From positions 1 through 6,364 of the forward strand of contig DAHVAB010000153.1 of assembly GCA_027314825.1 (NCBI GenBank): a stretch of DNA of 6,364 nt. Direction: 5' to 3'. The notes under the pieces were generated by a model, which was not told where the DNA came from, did not search any database, and worked only from the letters and a program-made list of their open reading frames with translations. Both the position numbers and the translations under genes were made by a program. The DNA comes from Solirubrobacterales bacterium. GTDB lineage: Bacteria; Actinomycetota; Thermoleophilia; Solirubrobacterales; Solirubrobacteraceae. Numbering within the stretch: position 1 is the stretch's first letter; each line of letters opens with the position of its first letter. Below, piece by piece: positions 1-5,657 of this stretch.

Positions 1-142
1 CGTCCCGCGCCCTCGCCCGGTCGAGGATCTTCGTGTGGGGGGTCTGCTCGCACTCATCGCGATCGGGCTTCGACGTCGCCCGCCCGGTACCTTCCAGGGG
101 CGTGCTGCGCCCTCTCGCACCGGCCCGCGGGCGCGCGAGCGC
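1..142. other. Left-edge region without a supported gene
   Basis: No gene can be supported here. The response-regulator frame stays open leftwards and has a GTG at 35, but the residues it would add are arginine/proline-rich and match no receiver-domain N-terminus, so I treat this as upstream DNA. On the minus strand a frame runs open from just after a TAA (plus 143-145) to the left edge, and near the edge its codons look gene-like (see findings), but it has no ATG, GTG or TTG in view. A 10-bp palindrome GCCCGCGGGC lies at 123-132. The stretch could be intergenic, or hold the beginning or end of a neighbour cut by the window edge. Confidence 0.4.
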
Positions 143-171
143 TTACCATCGCTTTACTGGGTGACTGTAAA
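143..171 (+). promoter_or_regulatory. Probable promoter with inverted repeat, response-regulator operon
   Basis: A locally AT-rich patch in GC-rich DNA just upstream of the response regulator. TTACCA (143-148) could be a -35 element and TGTAAA (166-171) a -10 element, separated by 17 bp, which would start transcription roughly 20 bases before the TTG start codon at 197. The same patch holds an inverted repeat, TTTAC (153-157) and GTAAA (167-171), and a direct TTAC repeat with 11-bp period (143 and 154). An 11-bp spacing of half-sites is typical of OmpR/PhoB-family operators, so autoregulation by the encoded regulator is plausible. The motifs are seen; promoter activity and binding are inferred. 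Confidence 0.35.
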
Positions 172-184
172 TGCTTGGACCTGT

Positions 185-188
185 GAGG
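185..188 (+). promoter_or_regulatory. Ribosome binding site deciding the response-regulator start
   Basis: GAGG at 185-188 lies eight bases before TTG at 197. This is the best-placed Shine-Dalgarno-like sequence near the true beginning of the receiver domain. It supports the TTG start over the in-frame GTG codons at 161 and 35, which would add residues not expected in this family. Confidence 0.5.
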
Positions 189-196
189 CGATCACC

Positions 197-883
197 TTGA
201 CAGACTTCTCCCGCTCCCCCCGCGTACTGGTCGTCGAGGACGATGAGGAGATCGCGCATGTGCTGCAGCGCTCGCTGCGGATGGAGGGCTACGACGTGCG
301 GATCGCCCCCGACGGGCAGGCGGCGCTGGAGCATGGGCGCTCGTTCGCCCCGGATCTCGTGATCCTCGACCTGGGACTGCCCCAGATCGACGGGATCGAG
401 GTGGCCCGCCGGCTGCGCGAGTCAGACGACGTGCCGATCCTGATACTGACGGCGCGGGACGCGCTGGAGTCGCGAGTGGAGGGCTTGGACGCGGGCGCCG
501 ACGACTACCTGGTCAAGCCGTTCGAGCGCCAGGAGCTCCTTGCACGGATGCGGGCTCTGCTGCGACGGCGTCCGCCGCGCGGCTCGGCGCCGCTGCGGGT
601 CGGCGATCTCACCCTGAACGTGGACACCCATGAGGTGGTGCGCGCCGAGCGGGCGATCGAGCTGACCCAGCGGGAGTTCGAACTGCTCGAGTACCTGATG
701 CGAAACGAGCGGATCGTGATCTCCCGCCAGCGGCTGCTCGACGAGGTGTGGGGCTACGACCCCTTCTCCACCACCAACACGATCGAGGTGTTCGTCTCCA
801 ACCTCCGGCGCAAGCTGGAGGCGGGCGGGGAGCCGCGCCTCTTGCACACGATCAGGGGAGCCGGCTACGTCCTTCGCGCGTAG
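197..883 (+). CDS. OmpR/PhoB-family two-component response regulator
   Basis: A DNA-binding transcription factor switched on by phosphorylation from its partner kinase, acting in the cytoplasm. From the TTG start it has 228 residues, normal for the family. The receiver domain covers about residues 8-122: acidic pocket E14-D15-D16, phosphoacceptor D58 in the VILDLGLP motif, the switch threonine T85 in ILILTARD, and K107 in LVKPF. A winged-helix effector domain follows, about 132-227, with the typical LTQREFELLEYLM helix and the recognition segment around TNTIEVFVSNLRRKL, ending in HTIRGAGYVLRA. Start choice: TTG at 197 has GAGG eight bases upstream; GTG at 161 (12 residues longer) is the alternative. 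The next gene, its likely kinase, begins essentially at this stop codon, so the pair is probably co-transcribed and translationally coupled. The family is certain; the regulon and exact orthologue (for example MprA- or PrrA-like) cannot be told from the sequence. Confidence 0.93.
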   Translation: MTDFSRSPRVLVVEDDEEIAHVLQRSLRMEGYDVRIAPDGQAALEHGRSFAPDLVILDLGLPQIDGIEVARRLRESDDVPILILTARDALESRVEGLDAGADDYLVKPFERQELLARMRALLRRRPPRGSAPLRVGDLTLNVDTHEVVRAERAIELTQREFELLEYLMRNERIVISRQRLLDEVWGYDPFSTTNTIEVFVSNLRRKLEAGGEPRLLHTIRGAGYVLRA

Positions 884-884
884 G

Positions 885-2381
885 CTGCGATCGCTGGGAG
901 GCAGGGTCTCCGACGCGTTCGACCGGCTGCCGGTCCGCACACGGCTGGCGGGCGTCTCGGCGCTGCTCACGTTCATCATCCTGTTCTCCTTCGCCGTGGT
1001 GATCGGGTCGCTGACCGTCGACCGGATCCGCACCGACTTCGACAATCAGGTGCTCGCGACCGCTTCGGAACTGCCGAGCCAGCTGGCGTTCCGCTACGAC
1101 CCGACGACCGGCCGGCTCTCGGTGGAACCGTCGCTGAGCAAGCTGGCTCCCAGCGACGGCTCGGCGGTGATCAAGATCCTGTCTGTCTCTGGTGCGGTGC
1201 TCGAACAGGCTCCTCATCGGGCGCCCTTCCTGGGAGTGCCGCGTCAGACGTTGCAGACGGTCTCCGGCTATCGCGTGATCAGCCATGTGGTCACGCTCAC
1301 CTCGGAAGGCAATCAGCAGGGCCACCTGATCATCCAGTACGGCCGCAAGCTCTCCGAGGTGAACACGACGGTCGCGCGCGTGGAGCTGCTCCTGGTGGTC
1401 GGCGTGCTGGCCGGAGCGGGGCTCGCGCTGCTGGCCGGAATGGTGATCGCCAGACGGGCGATGGCGCCGATCGCACAGCTGCGAAGCCGCGCGGAGGAGA
1501 TCGCGCGCACGCGCGACCCCTCACTGACTCTGCCGCAGCCACGGGCCGACGACGAGGTCGGCGAGCTGGCGAACACCCTGCAGGGAATGCTTCACGAGCT
1601 CGACTCCGCTCATGCGGAAACCGAGGCGATGCTGGTCCGCCAGCGGCGGTTCGTGGCCGACGCCTCGCACGAGCTGCGCACACCGTTGACGAGCGTGCTG
1701 GCGAACCTGGAGCTGCTGGCGGAGTCGCTGCATGGCGAGGAGGCGGAGGCGGCCTCCTCCGCGCTTCGCTCCTCCCGGCGGATGCGGCGGCTGGTCGCGG
1801 ACCTGCTGCTGCTGGCGCGCACCGACGTGGGGCGGATCGTCAAGCGCGAGCCGGTGAACCTGGCGCAGGTGGCGATCGAAGCGGCCGCCGAGCTCGGGCC
1901 GGTCTCGGAGACCCATGAGATCTCCCTGGATGCGAGGCCGGTGGTGATCTCCGCCTCGCGGGACGAGATGCTGAGGCTCGCTATCAACCTGATCGAGAAT
2001 GCTGTCCGCCACACTCCGCCGGGCACGGAGATCAGGGTGATCACCGGTGTCGGGGCGCCCGGGCGGGCACAGCTCGTCGTCGAGGATGACGGGCCGGGCG
2101 TGCCCGATCGGCTGCGCGAGACGCTCTTCGAGCGGTTCGTCCGCGGAGCCGGCGACCGCGGCGGCTCCTTCGGGCTGGGTCTCGCGATCGTGAAGGCGGT
2201 CGCCGAGTCGCACGGTGGCAGCGTCGAGGTCTCGGACACCCACGCCGCCGCCGCGGGTGCGGGCGCGGGCGCCGCTCGCGGGGCGCGCTTCGTCGTCAGC
2301 CTGCCGGAGGCGTCAGACCTCCACGACGACGGGCAGCACCATCGGCCGCCGTCGCAGACGGTCGTAGACCAGCTGAGCTAG
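885..2381 (+). CDS. Membrane sensor histidine kinase (HAMP, HisKA, HATPase_c)
   Basis: Partner kinase of the preceding regulator. Numbered from CTG 885 (498 residues): cytoplasmic basic stretch 1-20, TM1 about 21-45, extracytoplasmic sensor region about 46-165, TM2 about 166-189, HAMP linker about 190-243, HisKA with phospho-acceptor H262 in DASHELRTPLT, then HATPase_c with N-box NLIENAVRHTP (N372), DDGPGV (about 401-406), FERF and GLGLAI. All key residues are present. The start is uncertain. After a TGA at 717-719 this frame has no ATG, GTG or TTG until GTG 996, which would cut TM1 in half. CTG 885, one base after the regulator's TAG, is my best guess; CTG 894 is another. An alanine/glycine-rich insert (about 2239-2290) precedes the last ATPase strand. 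The final 23 codons overlap the convergent RNase J gene and look unlike a usual kinase tail. The sensed signal is unknown. Confidence 0.88.
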   Translation: MRSLGGRVSDAFDRLPVRTRLAGVSALLTFIILFSFAVVIGSLTVDRIRTDFDNQVLATASELPSQLAFRYDPTTGRLSVEPSLSKLAPSDGSAVIKILSVSGAVLEQAPHRAPFLGVPRQTLQTVSGYRVISHVVTLTSEGNQQGHLIIQYGRKLSEVNTTVARVELLLVVGVLAGAGLALLAGMVIARRAMAPIAQLRSRAEEIARTRDPSLTLPQPRADDEVGELANTLQGMLHELDSAHAETEAMLVRQRRFVADASHELRTPLTSVLANLELLAESLHGEEAEAASSALRSSRRMRRLVADLLLLARTDVGRIVKREPVNLAQVAIEAAAELGPVSETHEISLDARPVVISASRDEMLRLAINLIENAVRHTPPGTEIRVITGVGAPGRAQLVVEDDGPGVPDRLRETLFERFVRGAGDRGGSFGLGLAIVKAVAESHGGSVEVSDTHAAAAGAGAGAARGARFVVSLPEASDLHDDGQHHRPPSQTVVDQLS

Positions 2382-3980
2382 CGCGTCGTGGAGCATCTGC
2401 TGCAGCAGGTCGACCTCCCGGATTTCCTCCGAGGCGGCGTGCTGCAGGGTGCCCTGCACGGTCTCCCGGATCTCCCCGACCAGCTCGCCGGCCTCGTCCA
2501 TGAAGGGGACGCCGCGGAAGATCACCTCCGGGTCGGCGACCGAGCTGCCATCCTGCTCGGCGATCGTCACCACCACGACGAAGATCCCGTCGGCTGAGAG
2601 CATCCGCCGGTCGCGCAGCGCGACATCCGCCACATCGCCGATCTCAACGCCGTCGACGAACACCATTCCAGCCTGCTTGCGCTCCGTGAACCGCGCGCCC
2701 CGCTCGTCGATCCGCAGCGGCAGGCCGTTGTCACCCTGGAAGATGTCCTCGGGGGCGACGCCGACCGCCTCCGCCAGCTCCGCGTGCAGGCGCAGCCGCT
2801 TGAAGTCTCCGTGAATGGGCATCACGTAGCGAGGCTTGACGAGGTTGAGCATCAGCTTCACCTCCTCGGCATGGCCGTGACCGGAGGCGTGGACCGGCGC
2901 GTCCTTGTTGGTGATCACGTCGCAGCCGATGTGGTAGAGCCGGTCGATCGTCTCGTTGACCGCCCGCTCGTTGCCGGGCACCGGCGTCGCGGAGAAGACG
3001 ACCGTGTCGCCGTCCTTGAGCTGCACCTGCGGGTGGTCGCGGTAGGCCATCCGGCGCAGCGCCGAGAGCGGCTCGCCCTGAGAGCCCGTGGAGATGATCA
3101 CGACCCGCTCGTCGGGGTGATCGCCGACCTCGCGGGGGCCGATCAGCATCCCGTCCGGCACTTCGATGTGGCCGAGGCGGCGGCCGATCGAGACGTTCTT
3201 GCGCATCGAGCGACCGACCAGCGCGACCTTGCGGTCCAGTGCGGTGGCGGCGTCGATCACCTGCTGGACGCGGTGGATGTTCGACGCGAAGCTGGTCACC
3301 ACGATCCTGCCCTCGCAGCGGGAGAACACCTCCTCCAGGTGCCTTCCGACCCGGGACTCCGAGGCGGAGAAGCCGTCGCGATCGACGTTGGTCGAGTCGC
3401 CGCAGAGCAGCAGCACTCCCTCGCGGCCGAGCTCCGCCAGGCGCGAGACGTCGGCCGGCGGACCGTCGACGGGCGTCTGGTCGAACTTGTAGTCGCCGGT
3501 GATCAGCACCGTGCCCAGCTCCGTGCCGAGCGCCACCGCGCAGGCGTCGGGGATCGAGTGGGTCATGTGCACGAGCTCCAGCTGGAAGGGGCCGAGCTCG
3601 ATGCTCTCAGAGGTGTCCATCTTGACCAGCTCGACGTCGCGGAGCCGGTGCTCGTCGAGCTTGGAGGAGGCCATCGCCATCGTCAGCGGCCCGCCGTAGA
3701 CGGGAGGCGCCTCGTGCTCCGCGGCCAGCTCTCGGATCACCCACGGCAGGGCCCCGAGGTGATCCTCGTGGCCGTGGGTGATGACGATCGCCTCGACGTC
3801 CCGGGCACGTTCACGCAGGTAGGAGAAGTCGGGGAGCACCAGGTCGATGCCGACCATCTCCGGGGTCGGGAATCGCAGTCCGACGTCGATCACCACGATC
3901 CGCCCGTCGTGCTCGACGAGCATCATGTTCTTGCCGATCTCGCCGAGCCCGCCGAGGGGCAGAACCGTAACGTTGCTCAT
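2313..3980 (-). CDS. rnj: Ribonuclease J (beta-CASP metallo-beta-lactamase RNase)
   Basis: A zinc-dependent ribonuclease with endonuclease and 5'-3' exonuclease activity in mRNA decay and rRNA maturation, in the cytoplasm. It has 555 residues, full length for the family. The metallo-beta-lactamase core shows GGLGEIGKNM (9-19), the metal-binding HGHEDH (H69-H74), H141 in the MTHSIPDA motif and D163 in GDYKFDQTP. The beta-CASP domain lies in between and after, with STNV (196-199), STGSQGEP (297-304), HASGHG (364-369) and PIHGD (H390). The C-terminal domain begins around FVDG (441). ATG 3980 overlaps the dapA stop as ATGA, and I see no separate Shine-Dalgarno sequence, so translation probably depends on dapA. 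Next to dapA, this is the standard actinobacterial location for rnj. Its last 69 bases overlap, in opposite sense, the end of the histidine kinase gene, leaving no room for a terminator between them. Confidence 0.97.
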   Translation of the reverse strand: MSNVTVLPLGGLGEIGKNMMLVEHDGRIVVIDVGLRFPTPEMVGIDLVLPDFSYLRERARDVEAIVITHGHEDHLGALPWVIRELAAEHEAPPVYGGPLTMAMASSKLDEHRLRDVELVKMDTSESIELGPFQLELVHMTHSIPDACAVALGTELGTVLITGDYKFDQTPVDGPPADVSRLAELGREGVLLLCGDSTNVDRDGFSASESRVGRHLEEVFSRCEGRIVVTSFASNIHRVQQVIDAATALDRKVALVGRSMRKNVSIGRRLGHIEVPDGMLIGPREVGDHPDERVVIISTGSQGEPLSALRRMAYRDHPQVQLKDGDTVVFSATPVPGNERAVNETIDRLYHIGCDVITNKDAPVHASGHGHAEEVKLMLNLVKPRYVMPIHGDFKRLRLHAELAEAVGVAPEDIFQGDNGLPLRIDERGARFTERKQAGMVFVDGVEIGDVADVALRDRRMLSADGIFVVVVTIAEQDGSSVADPEVIFRGVPFMDEAGELVGEIRETVQGTLQHAASEEIREVDLLQQMLHDALAQLVYDRLRRRPMVLPVVVEV

Positions 3981-4861
3981 GCGGAGGCGCTCGCGTGCTG
4001 CTCGGGCTCGAGCAGGCCATGACGCACGAGCATCGCTGCAACCGCGGCTCTCTCCTGCTCGGTGGCCTCCACCAGCGGCAGACGCAAGCCGCCGACCTTG
4101 TGGCCGAGCAGGTTCAGCGCCGCCTTCGTGCAGGTCGGACTGGCCGTCATGAAGAGCGTCTCGTAGACGTCCTGCAACGAGCGGTCGATCTCGGCGCGGC
4201 GCTCGGGCTCATCGACCATCCGGCGCATCTCCTCGGCGACGATGTGGCTGGAGGTGAGGATGCCGCCGGCGCCGCCCATGTCGAGCACACGGGCGAAGGA
4301 GGCGTCATCTCCCGCGTAGAGGTCGAGGCCCTCCACCAGCTGCACCTCCTGCGGGTTGGCCTGCTTGACGCCGTCTATGTGCTCGATCTGCGCGAGCTCT
4401 GCGAGCATCTGCGGCGGGATGTTGATCCCGGCGCGGTGCGGGATGTTGTACAGCAGCACGGGCCTGTCGGTCGCCGCCGCCACCGCTTCGTAGTGGCGGC
4501 GAAGGCCGAGCGCGCTAGGGCGGTTGTAGTAGGGCGTGACGCTCATCGTCGCGTCGACCCCGATCTCGGTGGCCCGTTCTGTCAAGTGCACGGCGTGAGC
4601 GGTGTTGTTGGAGCCGGTTCCCCCGACGATGCTCATCCCAGCGGGGCGCTCGGCGACTGCCAGCTCGATCAGCCCGAGGTGCTCCTCGTCGCTGAGCGTG
4701 GACGCCTCGCCGGTGGTGGCGCACACGACGAAGCCGTCGACGCCGCGATCGGCGAGGTGGCCCATCAGGGCGACGAACGACTCCTCGTTGACGCGACCAC
4801 CCTCGTCGAACGGGGTGACGATCGGAGTGAGAATGGTCCCCAGCTCTCCCATGGCCCTCAT
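3977..4861 (-). CDS. dapA: 4-hydroxy-tetrahydrodipicolinate synthase
   Basis: Condenses pyruvate with aspartate semialdehyde, the first committed step of the diaminopimelate/lysine branch; cytoplasmic class I aldolase. From ATG 4861 it has 294 residues, as expected for a (beta/alpha)8 DapA. Catalytic residues align with the E. coli enzyme at a constant offset of five: Schiff-base lysine K166 (in GVKQAN), Y138 (LLYNIP), Y112 (TPYYNRP), T49, and R143 (PHRAG), the arginine that binds the semialdehyde carboxylate. That arginine argues against a different aldolase of the superfamily. The usual GTTGE motif reads ATTGE (48-52), a mild change. GDD at 184-186 is conserved. ATG 4861 shares one base with the dapB stop (TAATG) and has AAGGG nine bases upstream; ATG 4852, three codons later, is an alternative start. 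A much longer open frame extends upstream but only antisense-free within dapB, so it is not used. The stop overlaps the rnj start. Confidence 0.96.
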   Translation of the reverse strand: MRAMGELGTILTPIVTPFDEGGRVNEESFVALMGHLADRGVDGFVVCATTGEASTLSDEEHLGLIELAVAERPAGMSIVGGTGSNNTAHAVHLTERATEIGVDATMSVTPYYNRPSALGLRRHYEAVAAATDRPVLLYNIPHRAGINIPPQMLAELAQIEHIDGVKQANPQEVQLVEGLDLYAGDDASFARVLDMGGAGGILTSSHIVAEEMRRMVDEPERRAEIDRSLQDVYETLFMTASPTCTKAALNLLGHKVGGLRLPLVEATEQERAAVAAMLVRHGLLEPEQHASASA

Positions 4862-5574
4862 TATCCCATGCCCTTGGGACCGTTCGGCCGATCGGCAAAG
4901 AGCAGGTGCTCCAGCCCGACCGTCAGCGGCTGCTGCAACTGCGCCACGCGTCGAACCGCCAGCAGCACGCCGGGCATGAACGATCTGCGGTCGATCGAGT
5001 CGTGGCGGATCGTGAGCGTCTGCCCGAGCGCGCCGAGGATCACCTCCTGGTGGGCGACCAGGCCCGGCAGGCGCACCGAATGGATCGGCGGCTCCTCGGC
5101 GCCGGTCGCCTGCGCCATCAGCTGCGCGGTGCGCGCGGCGGTGCCGCTCGGGGCGTCGAGCTTGGCGTCGTGGTGAAGCTCGATGATCTCCGCGGCATCC
5201 ATGTGCCGGGCCGCCTCCGCCGCGAAGCGCATCATCAGGACCGCTCCGATCGCGAAGTTGGGGGCGATCAGCACCCTGGCGGAGGTCTCGGCCCGCTCGC
5301 ACTCGGCGCGCAGAGGCTCGATCGGGAATCCGGTCGTCCCGATCACCGTATCCACGCCGGCACGGACGCAGGCGAGCGCGTTCTCCAGTGCCACCTCCGG
5401 CTGGGTGAAGTCGACCACGACCTGCGGCGCGTCCTCGGAGAGCACCTGCTCCAGGGTGCGCCGCAGGATCGGATCGGCGCGCCCGGCCAATCTCAGGTCC
5501 GGCGCCTGCTCGACCGCTTCGCAGACGGTCTCCCCCATCCGCCCGGCCGCGCCGGCGACCGCGACCGCGATCAT
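4861..5574 (-). CDS. dapB: 4-hydroxy-tetrahydrodipicolinate reductase
   Basis: Reduces the product of DapA with NAD(P)H, the next step of diaminopimelate/lysine synthesis; cytoplasmic, tetrameric in known relatives. From ATG 5574 it has 237 residues, slightly shorter than the usual 245-270. The N-terminal Rossmann domain starts VAVAGAAGRMG with the glycine-rich dinucleotide loop (residues 8-14), followed by DFTQPE (55-60), GTTGF (79-83) and APNFAIG (104-110). The substrate-binding domain carries the family signature HHDAKLDAPSGTA (134-146), where H134 and K138 correspond to E. coli H159 and K163. The longer open frame upstream of 5574 is rejected because the Rossmann strand begins exactly at this ATG. 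GGTGGT lies six bases upstream as a weak ribosome binding site. The start lies in one copy of a 16-bp direct repeat and overlaps the stop of a 25-codon mini-ORF. Confidence 0.96.
   Translation of the reverse strand: MIAVAVAGAAGRMGETVCEAVEQAPDLRLAGRADPILRRTLEQVLSEDAPQVVVDFTQPEVALENALACVRAGVDTVIGTTGFPIEPLRAECERAETSARVLIAPNFAIGAVLMMRFAAEAARHMDAAEIIELHHDAKLDAPSGTAARTAQLMAQATGAEEPPIHSVRLPGLVAHQEVILGALGQTLTIRHDSIDRRSFMPGVLLAVRRVAQLQQPLTVGLEHLLFADRPNGPKGMG
4871..4875 (-). promoter_or_regulatory. Ribosome binding site of dapA inside dapB
   Basis: AAGGG on the minus strand, nine bases before ATG 4861 and inside the last codons of dapB. It supports the start that overlaps the dapB stop by one base, rather than ATG 4852, and suggests that dapA is translated by coupled or independent initiation within the polycistronic message. 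Confidence 0.5.
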
Positions 5575-5657
5575 GCGCGCACCACCGTTGTGCCCGTGTG
5601 AGCAGGCCCGATCGGGGTGGCGATGCGGTGGGGCGTGGCGCCGATCATGCGCGCACC
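5568..5657. repeat. 16-bp direct repeat pair around the peptidase/dapB junction
   Basis: CGATCATGCGCGCACC occurs at 5568-5583 and again at 5642-5657, identical over 16 bases and followed in both by one variable base and CC, with a 74-base period. On the minus strand one copy spans the peptidase stop and the other the dapB start. The spacer between them also contains a 10-bp palindrome, CCCGATCGGG (5607-5616). No target-site duplication or transposon end is visible. Confidence 0.75.
5571..5648 (-). CDS. Possible 25-residue mini-ORF linking the peptidase gene to dapB
   Basis: ATG 5648 overlaps the peptidase stop as ATGA, and the mini-ORF's own TGA (5573-5571) overlaps the dapB start as ATGA. 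The peptide begins MIGATPHRIATP and ends TTVVRA; the ending resembles the peptidase C-terminus (AVRA). It has no recognisable domain, signal peptide or membrane segment. Both junctions sit in copies of one 16-bp repeat, so the mini-ORF may simply result from a duplication or a spacer insertion at an ancestral overlap. It could carry ribosomes from the peptidase gene to dapB by termination-reinitiation without the peptide mattering. The reading frame is seen; translation and any role are inferred. Confidence 0.3.
   Translation of the reverse strand: MIGATPHRIATPIGPAHTGTTVVRA

Noticed and set aside
35..196. N-terminal extension of the response regulator from GTG 35
   Set aside because: The added residues are arginine/proline-rich and unlike any receiver domain; a ribosome binding site and the domain boundary both favour TTG 197.
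197..202. Perfect TTGACA, like a -35 promoter element, at the response-regulator start codon
   Set aside because: No acceptable -10 element lies 16-18 bases downstream (the region is CCGCGT), and the site is coding sequence of the receiver N-terminus; likely coincidence.
2349..2361. CCGTC-GCA-GACGG hairpin in the convergent overlap, possible bidirectional terminator
   Set aside because: The stem is only five base pairs, there is no T-run on either side, and short GC hairpins are frequent by chance in such DNA.
2784..4022. Long plus-strand open frame (over 400 codons) opposite rnj
   Set aside because: It is the antisense shadow of rnj, rich in Arg, His, Asp and Val as expected from reverse reading of GC-rich codons; the minus strand encodes a full RNase J with all motifs.
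3995..5176. Long plus-strand open frame opposite dapA and dapB
   Set aside because: Antisense shadow; both enzymes on the minus strand have intact catalytic motifs and tight junctions.
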